A stretch of DNA of 64,000 nt. Origin: Vulcaniibacterium gelatinicum (GTDB lineage Bacteria; Pseudomonadota; Gammaproteobacteria; Xanthomonadales; Xanthomonadaceae). The notes beneath the pieces are model-generated. The model did not search any database. It was not told the origin of the DNA and saw only the letters and a program-made list of their open reading frames with translations. The stretch covers positions 33,968 through 97,967 of the forward strand of contig NZ_VNKO01000010.1 in assembly GCF_008033445.1 (NCBI RefSeq), written 5' to 3'. Shown one piece after another: positions 1-11,241 of this stretch (position 1 is its first letter; each line of letters starts with the position of its first letter). Both the position numbers and the translations under genes were made by a program.

Positions 1-3000
1 CGCGGCATCACGCCGCGGATCACAGTTCCGAGGAGCTGATCCAGAGATTCGGGAACAAGTCGCTTCAATGAGGCCGCGGCATCACGCCGCGGATCACATG
101 GATCGTCATGCGCAACTGCGCATCGAAAATGAACGGCTTCAATGAGGCCGCGGCATCACGCCGCGGATCACAGTTCCGACTTCGCTGCACTGGCGCTGCA
201 GCATCTGCTTCAATGAGGCCGCGGCATCACGCCGCGGATCACCAGCTGGGAGGACTGATTTTGGCCGCGATCAGGAATGCTTCAATGAGGCCGCGGCATC
301 ACGCCGCGGATCACAGGCGGGCGAGCCTACGAGCAGACAGGAAGCAAAGGGCTTCAATGAGGCCGCGGCATCACGCCGCGGATCACCTTCTTCCTCAAGT
401 TCTGACATCTGGGCCTGTAAATGCTTCAATGAGGCCGCGGCATCACGCCGCGGATCACCCCGGCTGCGCTGCGGGTGCATGGTGGACCTGGCGGTGCTTC
501 AATGAGGCCGCGGCATCACGCCGCGGATCACCCCCTCGGTCAAGTTACCTTCACCCCGCCGGCAAGAATGCTTCAATGAGGCCGCGGCATCACGCCGCGG
601 ATCACTAGTCAACCTCAAAAAAACATCAAGAAATACGTTCTGGCTTCAATGAGGCCGCGGCATCACGCCGCGGATCACCGCTGTATCGCGCCGTGGTCGA
701 GCGCATCAATGCGCTGGCTTCAATGAGGCCGCGGCATCACGCCGCGGATCACTGCCTAGGGCGCCAAAATTGAAGTTGTAGGTTGTAAAGCTTCAATGAG
801 GCCGCGGCATCACGCCGCGGATCACCGCCACGCTGCGCGAGGTGGAGGCGGCGGCGCGGCAGCTTCAATGAGGCCGCGGCATCACGCCGCGGATCACGGA
901 CTTTCATCGTCGCTCGTCGAATTCCAAAGTTCTGCTTCAATGAGGCCGCGGCATCACGCCGCGGATCACGGCCGCGCCGCGGGCCGCAGCTCCATGCCAT
1001 CGACGGCTTCAATGAGGCCGCGGCATCACGCCGCGGATCACAGGATCGCCAACGAGGACTGACCCCTCCCACCCCTACTGCTTCAATGAGGCCGCGGCAT
1101 CACGCCGCGGATCACACGCCACCTCTGAAGCCCCCCTGCCCGGAGCATGGCGCTTCAATGAGGCCGCGGCATCACGCCGCGGATCACGCTACACACTCGC
1201 GTTCGCTGTCGGCCTCTTTGCTACGCTTCAATGAGGCCGCGGCATCACGCCGCGGATCACTTCACCTGGGCGCTGCACGCCATCCACTTTGGCAAATGCT
1301 TCAATGAGGCCGCGGCATCACGCCGCGGATCACCTGCCGGCGCACGATGGCGTCGCGCACGCGGGTCTGGCTTCAATGAGGCCGCGGCATCACGCCGCGG
1401 ATCACCGAGCGCGATGGGGATGCGTTTGAGAGTGAGCGCATTGCTTCAATGAGGCCGCGGCATCACGCCGCGGATCACGACCCGCCTTGCCCACTGGACG
1501 CCATCAAACCGCAGCTTCAATGAGGCCGCGGCATCACGCCGCGGATCACCCTCGATCGGCACGAAGAGGAAGGACTGATCGCGCAAGCTTCAATGAGGCC
1601 GCGGCATCACGCCGCGGATCACCCGGCCCGGACCTACGTGCACGTGCGATGCATCGGCGCTTCAATGAGGCCGCGGCATCACGCCGCGGATCACTACAAC
1701 GCGGTCGCGAACGCCGTCACCGGCCTGACGCAGCTTCAATGAGGCCGCGGCATCACGCCGCGGATCACGGAACAGCGTGGAGAACAGACATGAGCGCCGT
1801 CATCAGCTTCAATGAGGCCGCGGCATCACGCCGCGGATCACGGCCAACCTGAGCGGGGCCAGTTTCACCGGCACGGTGCTTCAATGAGGCCGCGGCATCA
1901 CGCCGCGGATCACCTCGGCAGACATCCCCATGTCGGCGCGGTAGATTAGCGCTTCAATGAGGCCGCGGCATCACGCCGCGGATCACGTCCCGTGTCTCGG
2001 GGTGGGTGGCGATGGACACGTCCGAGCTTCAATGAGGCCGCGGCATCACGCCGCGGATCACGGGCGGCGAAAAGTGCTCTTGAACGGGCGCGAATTGCTT
2101 CAATGAGGCCGCGGCATCACGCCGCGGATCACCCGTTCCAGTGCAGCCACGATCCGGCTCCGGTCGTAGCTTCAATGAGGCCGCGGCATCACGCCGCGGA
2201 TCACCAGACGGCCGCTGGGTGCTGACCATGAGCACCGCGTCGCTTCAATGAGGCCGCGGCATCACGCCGCGGATCACCCGCAGCCGCAGGCGAAACACCT
2301 GTTCCTGCGCGTCGCTTCAATGAGGCCGCGGCATCACGCCGCGGATCACCTGGATCGTGCTGACGCTGGCGCTCGCGAGGAGTAGCTTCAATGAGGCCGC
2401 GGCATCACGCCGCGGATCACGGGCTCAAGCGCCGCATCCCGTTCGCGCTGGAGTTGCGGCTTCAATGAGGCCGCGGCATCACGCCGCGGATCACTGACCG
2501 ATGCCCTACGTCTCGCTCCTGCAGCTCGCCGCTTCAATGAGGCCGCGGCATCACGCCGCGGATCACGTGCCAATTTCCAGCGCCAGCAGTCCGAGTGCGG
2601 GCTTGCGCTTCAATGAGGCCGCGGCATCACGCCGCGGATCACCGCCGGCATTCGTGCCATTGCCAGTGAAGTTATTGAGCTTCAATGAGGCCGCGGCATC
2701 ACGCCGCGGATCACTCGTCGTTGCAGGTCACGTCCAGACTGTCAGGGTCAGCTTCAATGAGGCCGCGGCATCACGCCGCGGATCACGCCCCGTGATCTGA
2801 ATCAGTCCGCGTCCGCGGTATCGGCTTCAATGAGGCCGCGGCATCACGCCGCGGATCACCCCGGTTTGTCCCTTGGTCCCAGTCGGCCCCATGGTGCTTC
2901 AATGAGGCCGCGGCATCACGCCGCGGATCACAACTTGTCGAAGCTCTTTTCCTCGCTCCGCCGCATGCTTCAATGAGGCCGCGGCATCACGCCGCGGATC

Positions 3001-4885
3001 ACCTGCACAACGTGCTGCAGCGCAACAACGCATCCGACGCTTCAATGAGGCCGCGGCATCACGCCGCGGATCACGTACGCCCGGGATCCGGACGTGGATG
3101 TGCGCCCGGCGCTTCAATGAGGCCGCGGCATCACGCCGCGGATCACCACGCGCCGGTCTTTCCCGGCGTCAGCGGGGGCCTAGCTTCAATGAGGCCGCGG
3201 CATCACGCCGCGGATCACTGGCAGTCGAAGTGCTAGCAAATTCATTGTACGGGATGCTTCAATGAGGCCGCGGCATCACGCCGCGGATCACAGCCGGAGG
3301 TGCAGCTGCTGGCCCAGCTGTTGGGCAAGGCTTCAATGAGGCCGCGGCATCACGCCGCGGATCACGGCGCGGCTGCGAATCAGTGCGGTTTCGACGATTC
3401 TGCTTCAATGAGGCCGCGGCATCACGCCGCGGATCACCGCACGAGTCTCAGCGTGGCGTCCGCAAGCCCTGCACGCTTCAATGAGGCCGCGGCATCACGC
3501 CGCGGATCACGTCACCTTCTGCGCATTGCTCTCCAGTGCTGGCCGCATGCTTCAATGAGGCCGCGGCATCACGCCGCGGATCACGCCGCGCAGTCGCTTT
3601 TTCGCACGGTCATGTTAGCAGCTTCAATGAGGCCGCGGCATCACGCCGCGGATCACTTCCGCGCTAGGTTGTTTGAGCTATACAGACTGCCGCAGCTTCA
3701 ATGAGGCCGCGGCATCACGCCGCGGATCACTCTTTCTGATGATGACGTATTTGTTTCTGCAGACAGCTTCAATGAGGCCGCGGCATCACGCCGCGGATCA
3801 CCGCCACGAAGGCTTTAGTTTAATGGCTTCTTTGTTGACGCTTCAATGAGGCCGCGGCATCACGCCGCGGATCACACCGCGCGCGGCCTATCCAAGAGAC
3901 CGTGACAGCGTCAGCTTCAATGAGGCCGCGGCATCACGCCGCGGATCACTTCGATAAAGCGACAGAAGCCGACAGGCTTCCGTCTCGGCTTCAATGAGGC
4001 CGCGGCATCACGCCGCGGATCACGACCGTAATCGGATTGACGAATCTTGATGCCGACAGCTTCAATGAGGCCGCGGCATCACGCCGCGGATCACCTGGGG
4101 GATGTGTTCTCCCGGTTCAACAAGTTCTATGCTTCAATGAGGCCGCGGCATCACGCCGCGGATCACCCTTGCGCGAGCTTGAGGTCGAACTCGCCAAGCG
4201 AGCTTCAATGAGGCCGCGGCATCACGCCGCGGATCACTCATTCAATCGCCAGACCGACCCAGACACGAACGGCGCTTCAATGAGGCCGCGGCATCACGCC
4301 GCGGATCACCCCTGGTCGGGTGGGCGGGTGTACTCAAGTTCGATGCTTCAATGAGGCCGCGGCATCACGCCGCGGATCACACGCTAGCGCGGCACTACGC
4401 GCTGCCTTGCGCGCCGCTTCAATGAGGCCGCGGCATCACGCCGCGGATCACAAGATCGGGATTGGATTGCTCGATCTCCCGCAGCAAGCTTCAATGAGGC
4501 CGCGGCATCACGCCGCGGATCACAGGTCACGAATAGCCTGCTCTCGCCGCGCGTAAGCCGCTTCAATGAGGCCGCGGCATCACGCCGCGGATCACGCCGG
4601 AATCGTACTCTCGCGTCGTCGCCCTGGCGGCGCTTCAATGAGGCCGCGGCATCACGCCGCGGATCACCAACAGCGGTGCTCCACGTCAGTTCAGCTCCGC
4701 ACCAGCTTCAATGAGGCCGCGGCATCACGCCGCGGATCACGCTCACGCGGCCGGCCAGGTCATGCATCGAGTCAAGGCTTCAATGAGGCCGCGGCATCAC
4801 GCCGCGGATCACGATGCGAGGTCGGCCGAACAGATATCAGACGCGCTATGCTTCAATGAGGCCGCGGCATCACGCCGCGGATCAC
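1..4885 (-). CRISPR. Type I-G CRISPR array, 68 repeats, incomplete at left edge
   Basis: The 36-nt direct repeat (plus strand begins GCTTCAATGAGG and ends GCGGATCAC) occurs 67 times in full, plus a 23-nt remnant at positions 1-23 cut by the window edge. There are 67 spacers of 35-40 nt. I saw no repeat variant, including the last copy at 4850-4885, and no spacer present twice. The repeat contains a dyad, CCGCGGC-5 nt-GCCGCGG, giving a 7-bp stem. Read on the minus strand the repeat ends ATTGAAGC, like the ATTGAAA(C/G) 3' ends of many type I repeats. With cas2 at the right and a promoter pointing left, this implies transcription leftward, with new spacers added at the 4885 end. The expected crRNA 5' handle would be near ATTGAAGC (inferred from the family). 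Confidence 0.97.
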
Positions 4886-4887
4886 AG

Positions 4888-4956
4888 CCCCGCCGCATCC
4901 GCTTGCCGAACAAGGCATTTGCGCCTTGTTGACGAGCGGTGTGCGATGCGGCGGGG
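4888..4956. repeat. Nested inverted repeats at the leader-array junction
   Basis: Outer arms CCCCGCCGCATC (4888-4899) and GATGCGGCGGGG (4945-4956) are perfect 12-bp complements. Inside them AACAAGGC (4909-4916) and GCCTTGTT (4923-4930) form a perfect 8-bp stem with a 6-nt loop. The outer arm begins 2 nt from the last base of the first repeat. It may fold in the leader RNA or mark the DNA for Cas1-Cas2; the function is unknown. Confidence 0.75.
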
Positions 4957-4988
4957 GTCGGTTGCCGGCTTCGCGAGACAGCAGCCGA

Positions 4989-5017
4989 AGATTACGCGCC
5001 AACATCCGGATTTTCAA
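4989..5017 (-). promoter_or_regulatory. Predicted promoter of the CRISPR array
   Basis: On the minus strand a -35 box TTGAAA (5012-5017) is followed after exactly 17 bp by a -10 box TAATCT (4989-4994). Transcription would start near 4982 and reach the first repeat after about 97 nt. Spacing and orientation fit a housekeeping sigma promoter for pre-crRNA. It is predicted from sequence only. Confidence 0.65.
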
Positions 5018-5120
5018 AGAGCTCGCGCCCGCGAGCGGTGGCCGGGGGTGCGCTTCGTCCCGGAGCGCTCGCGGGGCAGCGGCGCCTAGGAGCATAACCG
5101 GGCGGGCGGCGGGGGGCATG

Positions 5121-5411
5121 TCAGACGATCACGGGTTCGCGGGCGACCGGTTCGAACTTGCCGCCGAGGGTGGTCACGCGGGGCTTGACCTTGTCGGCGG
5201 GGCCCAGGTCAATGACCAGCAGGGCGTCGGTCTGGCGGGCGATGGCACCGTCCAGCAGTTGCAGCATCTCCGCGTGCCGGCGCCTGCTCAGGCGGCACTG
5301 GAACACGGACAGTTGCAACCATTCGCCGTAGCCGTTCATGAGCCGGAACACCTTGCGCCAGCGCTTGGGGTCGCGGATGTCGTAAGTCACCAGGTACAGA
5401 TGATCGTCCAT
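5121..5411 (-). CDS. cas2: CRISPR-associated endonuclease Cas2
   Basis: A 96-residue protein, the normal Cas2 length. The N-terminus has the family beta strand ending in the conserved Asp (LVTYDI, about residues 7-12), followed by an R-rich helix and the [11 protein letters not shown] strand. Cas2 dimers bridge two Cas1 dimers in the spacer-integration complex. It lies 25 nt downstream of the cas4-cas1 fusion gene on the same strand and is the last cas gene before the leader, so the two are almost certainly cotranscribed. Family assignment is firm; whether the nuclease site is active cannot be told from sequence and is not needed for integration. Confidence 0.96.
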   Translation of the reverse strand: MDDHLYLVTYDIRDPKRWRKVFRLMNGYGEWLQLSVFQCRLSRRRHAEMLQLLDGAIARQTDALLVIDLGPADKVKPRVTTLGGKFEPVAREPVIV

Positions 5412-5436
5412 TGCGGTCTCACCGGTTGCGACGCGG

Positions 5437-7158
5437 TCAGCGGGTGGTGAAGTTCGGATAGTCGGGCAGCTCGCCGAGCAGGTGACGCCCGAGCAGCCTG
5501 GCTTGCAGCTCGATCAACCTGCGGTAGTCGAGGCGGTAGCCGAACAGGGGGTGGGTGATTTCGTGGCCCAGGCGCCGTTCGAAGGCGGCGATGAAGCGCT
5601 TGCGGCCGTCCTGGGTCAGGTTGACGCTGCCTGCGGCGCTGACGAAATCGGTGGGATGGATCTCGCCGTTGTTGATCACCTGCACCACCACCGAATCCGC
5701 CAGCAGCGGGCGGAACGGTTCCATCAGGTCCAGCGCCAGCGCGGGGCGGCCGTAGCGCGGCTGGTGGTAGAAGCCGCGGAACGGGTCGAAACCCACCGCC
5801 TGCAGGGTCACGGTCAGGGTGCGCACCAGCAGGGTGTAGGCGAACGAGAGCATGGCGTTGACCGGATCGGTCGGCGGCCGGCGGTTGCGCTGGGTGAAGT
5901 CGAAGCGTTGCACCATGGGTTCATCGTCCGCCGCGGCCCGCAGCATGCCGCGGAAGTGGGCGAAGTAGATCGCCGCGGCGTTGCCCTCGATGCCGAGCAG
6001 GGCGTCCAGCGATTCGGCGCGCTCGGCCTGGCGCTGGATGCGCTTGAGATCGGCGATCGCGCGTTCCGGCCTGTCCTCCGGCTTCCAGTTGCGACGCAGC
6101 AGGGTGCGCTGGTTGGCGATCTTGGCGGCGACGAAGCCACGCGCCAGACGCAGGCAGGCACGCTCGTCGAAACTGGCGCGGTACTGGGCGGTGCGCAGTT
6201 CCACGTTCTTGTGGCCGTTGCCCACGGTGTGTCCGTGGAACCAGCCGCCGTAGCTGTGCCAGGTGACCGGGATGTCGCGCTGCATGAGTTCGGCCAGACA
6301 TGGGGCGGTGACGTACACGTTGCCCATCAGCACCACCTGCGAGACCTCGCCGATGCGCGCGGTGGCGAGCACGTTGTCGTCCTTGCTCACCTCCAGCACC
6401 TCGCCCTTTTTGCTCAGCTTGGCGTTGTGCTGCTGGACATACAGCGGCAGGGCCTCGTGCCGGGTGACGGCCAGCGGCCGCGGGGCCAGGTCCGGCTGCT
6501 GCTGCAGCCAGCGCACCTCGTCCGGCAGGCAGATCGTCACCAGCGAGCAGCGCGGGCATTTCGGGCTGTCCTCCAGCGGCGGCGGGATGCGGCCGCCGGC
6601 CGCCATCGCGCGCAGCTCGGCGATCGCGCGCCGGGTCAGCGCGAGCAGTTCCTCGTCGAAGGGCACGCGCACGCGCTCGCGGCTCTCGACGTAGTAGATC
6701 GCGCCCTCCTCGCACACGTAGCCATGCTCGCGCAGCAGCAGCCCCTGCGCACACAGCTGCACACGTTCGGGGTCGTACACGCCGCGCGCGGTGTGCGGGC
6801 GTTTGCCGCGCTTGTAGTCCACCGGGATCACCACGTTGCCCTCGCCCTCGATCAGGTCGAGCCGGGCGATGAGCCCCAGCTTGTTGGAGGACAGCGTGAC
6901 CGAGCGGGCGTGGATCTCGATCCGCTCGGCCTGCGCGGTGTCCGCATCCGGCAGATCCCCGGCCGGCTTGTCCACCCGCTTGTGCCGGTGCCGGCCCTCG
7001 ATCGTGTCGGCCGAGTCCATCCATTCGCCCTGCACCCACATCAGGTACGCCAGCCGCGGGCAATACACATGCTCGTTGAGCATGCGCACCGGGATCGGCG
7101 GCTGGTCGCCGGACAGCTCGGGGAACGGCAGCTCGAGTTCGCCTTGCCTGGGCTCCAT
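5437..7158 (-). CDS. cas4-cas1: Cas4-Cas1 fusion protein
   Basis: A 573-residue fusion typical of type I-G. Residues about 1-215 are Cas4, a RecB-like nuclease with an iron-sulfur cluster. Candidate cluster cysteines are C33, C201, C204 and C210, and nuclease residues are D101 and the D114-x-K116 motif. Residues about 237-573 are Cas1, with E391 ([11 protein letters not shown]), H465 (GFYHQP) and D477/E480 as metal ligands. Cas4 trims and orients prespacers by PAM, and Cas1 with Cas2 integrates them. The reading frame stays open upstream to 7590, but that part is antisense-frame sequence over the toxin gene. The ATG at 7158 has a GGAGG about 7 nt upstream; an ATG at 7164 directly abuts that site and is less likely. 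Confidence 0.95.
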   Translation of the reverse strand: MEPRQGELELPFPELSGDQPPIPVRMLNEHVYCPRLAYLMWVQGEWMDSADTIEGRHRHKRVDKPAGDLPDADTAQAERIEIHARSVTLSSNKLGLIARLDLIEGEGNVVIPVDYKRGKRPHTARGVYDPERVQLCAQGLLLREHGYVCEEGAIYYVESRERVRVPFDEELLALTRRAIAELRAMAAGGRIPPPLEDSPKCPRCSLVTICLPDEVRWLQQQPDLAPRPLAVTRHEALPLYVQQHNAKLSKKGEVLEVSKDDNVLATARIGEVSQVVLMGNVYVTAPCLAELMQRDIPVTWHSYGGWFHGHTVGNGHKNVELRTAQYRASFDERACLRLARGFVAAKIANQRTLLRRNWKPEDRPERAIADLKRIQRQAERAESLDALLGIEGNAAAIYFAHFRGMLRAAADDEPMVQRFDFTQRNRRPPTDPVNAMLSFAYTLLVRTLTVTLQAVGFDPFRGFYHQPRYGRPALALDLMEPFRPLLADSVVVQVINNGEIHPTDFVSAAGSVNLTQDGRKRFIAAFERRLGHEITHPLFGYRLDYRRLIELQARLLGRHLLGELPDYPNFTTR

Positions 7159-7235
7159 GCGCATCCCTCCCTGGCGGCCGCCACGCCGCCATCCGGAGCG
7201 TTCACCGCGGGCGGCGCCGTGCCGCCGCGGCGGAA

Positions 7236-7622
7236 TCACCAGATGCGTTCGATTCCGTAGGCATCGAACGCCGGATCGGCGCTGACGATGCTCAGGTGCT
7301 CTTCCTGCGCCTGCGCGATCAGCATGCGGTCGAAGGGGTCGCGGTGATGGAACGGCAACATGCCGACCCGGACGCAATGTGCGTGCGCAATCCCGAGCAG
7401 CTCGATGCGCCAGTCGGCATACCGTGCCTCGATCTGGGCCAACCAGTCCGGCGCGAGTTCGATCCTGCCGAGCGACTGCTTGATCGCCGTCTCCCAGGCC
7501 ACGACCACACTGGCGAACAAGGCCGATTCGGCAGCGATCATGCACTCGCGTGCGCGCTGGCTGATGCGCTCGGGCTGCGCGAGCGACCACAGCACGACAT
7601 GCGTGTCGAGCAGCAGCCTCAT
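7236..7622 (-). CDS. PIN-domain toxin (VapC-like), module 1
   Basis: A 128-residue PIN-domain ribonuclease. It begins MRLLLDTHVVLW with the first catalytic Asp, has an internal acidic residue (WETAIK) and a later HHRDPFDRMLIAQA motif that supplies further acidic residues. This is the layout of the subfamily paired with Phd/YefM-type antitoxins. VapC-type toxins usually cut tRNA or rRNA when freed from the antitoxin. Its start overlaps the antitoxin stop by 4 nt (ATGA, 7619-7622), so translation is coupled. Downstream, after 77 nt, comes cas4-cas1 on the same strand, so the toxin probably shares a transcript with the adaptation genes. The RNA target is unknown. Confidence 0.9.
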   Translation of the reverse strand: MRLLLDTHVVLWSLAQPERISQRARECMIAAESALFASVVVAWETAIKQSLGRIELAPDWLAQIEARYADWRIELLGIAHAHCVRVGMLPFHHRDPFDRMLIAQAQEEHLSIVSADPAFDAYGIERIW

Positions 7623-7897
7623 TTCTTCCGCTTCGCTCCAGATGGGCGCTTCGCGAGCTTCGCTTCGTCCGGCATGTAGTCCCTGAAGTCCTCGAGCTCG
7701 GCGTCGAAGTCGTCGGCCATCCAGAACTTGCCCTTCCAGCCGCCGAGTTTGCGAACGGGCGCGGCCGGCGGCTCGATCGGCACCAGCCGGACCACCGGCT
7801 TGCCGCCCTTGGCGATGACCACGTCCTCCCCGGCCAGCGCCTTCTGGATCAGCCTGGACAGGTGGGTCTTGGCTTCGTGGATGGTGGCTTGGGTCAT
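7619..7897 (-). CDS. Phd/YefM-family antitoxin, module 1
   Basis: A 92-residue antitoxin. The N-terminal half (ATIHEAKTHLSRLIQKALAGEDVVIAKGGKPVVRL) is the typical Phd/YefM DNA-binding fold. The C-terminal half, rich in W, F and D, would wrap and neutralise the PIN toxin, whose gene overlaps it by 4 nt. Such proteins repress their own promoter, and a doublet of TTAGCTAA palindromes lies 13 bp upstream of the start codon. There is no strong ribosome site. Together with module 2 it separates cas4-cas1-cas2 from the interference genes. Confidence 0.88.
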   Translation of the reverse strand: MTQATIHEAKTHLSRLIQKALAGEDVVIAKGGKPVVRLVPIEPPAAPVRKLGGWKGKFWMADDFDAELEDFRDYMPDEAKLAKRPSGAKRKK

Positions 7898-7909
7898 GGG
7901 GCCGCCGGA

Positions 7910-7930
7910 TTAGCTAATGCGCTTAGCTAA
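7910..7930. promoter_or_regulatory. Candidate antitoxin operator, TTAGCTAA doublet
   Basis: Two copies of the 8-bp palindrome TTAGCTAA (7910-7917 and 7923-7930) lie 5 bp apart, 13 bp upstream of the module-1 antitoxin start. Paired short palindromes in this position are typical autoregulatory operators of Phd/YefM antitoxins. The site also contains the most A/T-rich sequence of the divergent promoter region. Assignment is by position and symmetry only. Confidence 0.6.
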
Positions 7931-7980
7931 CCTCGCCCGGAATGTGCTTGTCAAGGATCGGCCCGGTCGGGAAGTCAGGG

Positions 7981-8010
7981 CGATATCGCCTGCGCTTGGA
8001 TGTGATATCG
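7981..8010. promoter_or_regulatory. Candidate operator of module 2, GATATC doublet
   Basis: The palindrome CGATATCG (7981-7988) and a near copy, TGATATCG (8003-8010), have centres 22 bp apart, about two helical turns, and end 7 bp before the start codon of the ribbon-helix-helix antitoxin. The second copy resembles a -10 element, which would give a nearly leaderless mRNA. No convincing -35 box or ribosome site is visible. Confidence 0.5.
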
Positions 8011-8017
8011 TTCCGCC

Positions 8018-8257
8018 ATGCCCAGGACCATCATCAATCTCGACCCTGACGACAAGGCCTGGCTGGACCGCGAGGCGAAGGCGCGGCACGTGCCCATGAC
8101 CGAAGTGGTCCGGCAAGCCATCCGCGGTTACCGCCTGGCGCAGGAGCGGCGGCGCCCTCCCCGGTTGCGGGACACCCTGCAGCGCACTGCAGGCCTGTGG
8201 CGACAAGGCGACGGTCTGGCCTGGCAGCAGCGGCTGCGTTCGGAGTGGGAGCGGTAA
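8018..8257 (+). CDS. Ribbon-helix-helix antitoxin (VapB-like), module 2
   Basis: A 79-residue protein whose first 45 residues fit a ribbon-helix-helix fold: the PRTIINLDPDDKAWLDREAK strand and helix, then the HVPMTEVVRQAIRGYRL helix. The arginine- and tryptophan-rich tail (GLWRQGDGLAWQQRLRSEWER) is typical of the toxin-binding end of VapB antitoxins. It is divergent from module 1, separated by a 120-bp promoter region, and its stop is 6 nt before the toxin start. It runs opposite to every cas gene. Confidence 0.88.
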   Translation: MPRTIINLDPDDKAWLDREAKARHVPMTEVVRQAIRGYRLAQERRRPPRLRDTLQRTAGLWRQGDGLAWQQRLRSEWER

Positions 8258-8263
8258 CGGCGC

Positions 8264-8632
8264 ATGAGGTTCCTGCTGGATTCGGTGATCCTGATCGACC
8301 ACTTCAACGGCATCGCCGCCGCGACCGACTTTCTCGCTGAAACCGGCGCCGAGGCCGCCATCTCCGCCATCACCCGGGCCGAGGTGCTGGCCGGATTCGA
8401 TGAAGCTGCCGCGCCGCTGGCGCGTGAACTGCTGGACCACTTCCCCAGCCTGCCGATCACCACCGAGATCGCCGACCGCGCCGCCGCACTGCGTCGCACC
8501 CAACGCTGGAAGCTTCCGGATGCGCTGCAGGCGGCCGTCGCGCAACATCATGGGTTGGCCCTGGTGACGCGCAATACCCGTGACTTCCAGCCGGGTGGGG
8601 AGCTGGAAGTGGTGGTGCCGTATCGGGTGTGA
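8264..8632 (+). CDS. PIN-domain toxin (VapC-like), module 2
   Basis: A 122-residue PIN domain. It starts MRFLLDSVILIDHFNG with the first Asp, has the middle Glu in AITRAEVLAGF, then KLPDALQAAVAQHHGLALVTRNTRDF carrying the last acidic residues. It is predicted to be an RNase neutralised by the preceding antitoxin. The gene runs toward csb2, whose stop codon is only 36 bp away on the opposite strand. Its transcript is therefore antisense to any read-through from the interference operon toward cas4-cas1-cas2. It is clearly different in sequence from the module-1 toxin, so the two modules are not a recent duplication. Confidence 0.9.
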   Translation: MRFLLDSVILIDHFNGIAAATDFLAETGAEAAISAITRAEVLAGFDEAAAPLARELLDHFPSLPITTEIADRAAALRRTQRWKLPDALQAAVAQHHGLALVTRNTRDFQPGGELEVVVPYRV

Positions 8633-8668
8633 TGCGTAGCCTGGCATCGAGCGCCTCCGAACGTCGTC

Positions 8669-11241
<2,573 letters not shown>

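Larger units (their letters stand above)
4886..5120 (-). promoter_or_regulatory. CRISPR leader
   Basis: This is the 235-bp non-coding stretch between the stop of cas2 and the first repeat. It sits where leaders sit in cas2-leader-array loci. It holds a sigma70-like promoter facing the array and a nested pair of inverted repeats at its array-proximal end, both listed separately. Open frames crossing it are continuations of frames from the array and have no ribosome site or family resemblance. Confidence 0.85.

Noticed and set aside
108..4932. Many open frames across the array on both strands (MRPRHHAADH or DPRRDAAASLK repeats)
   Set aside because: They are translations of the CRISPR repeat in different frames, with no ribosome sites; the repeat simply lacks stops.
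1..5120. Possible tracrRNA or type II features
   Set aside because: No anti-repeat outside the array and no cas9; the gene set is type I-G.
4814..5450. Open frames in the CRISPR leader
   Set aside because: They run out of the array or across cas2 in other frames; a leader is the better explanation.
5482..7260. Long plus-strand frame opposite cas4-cas1
   Set aside because: Antisense shadow caused by high G+C; low-complexity composition and no family match.
7159..7590. Extension of the Cas4-Cas1 frame upstream to 7590
   Set aside because: It overlaps the PIN-toxin gene in another frame and has no Cas4 sequence; the ribosome site supports a start at 7158.
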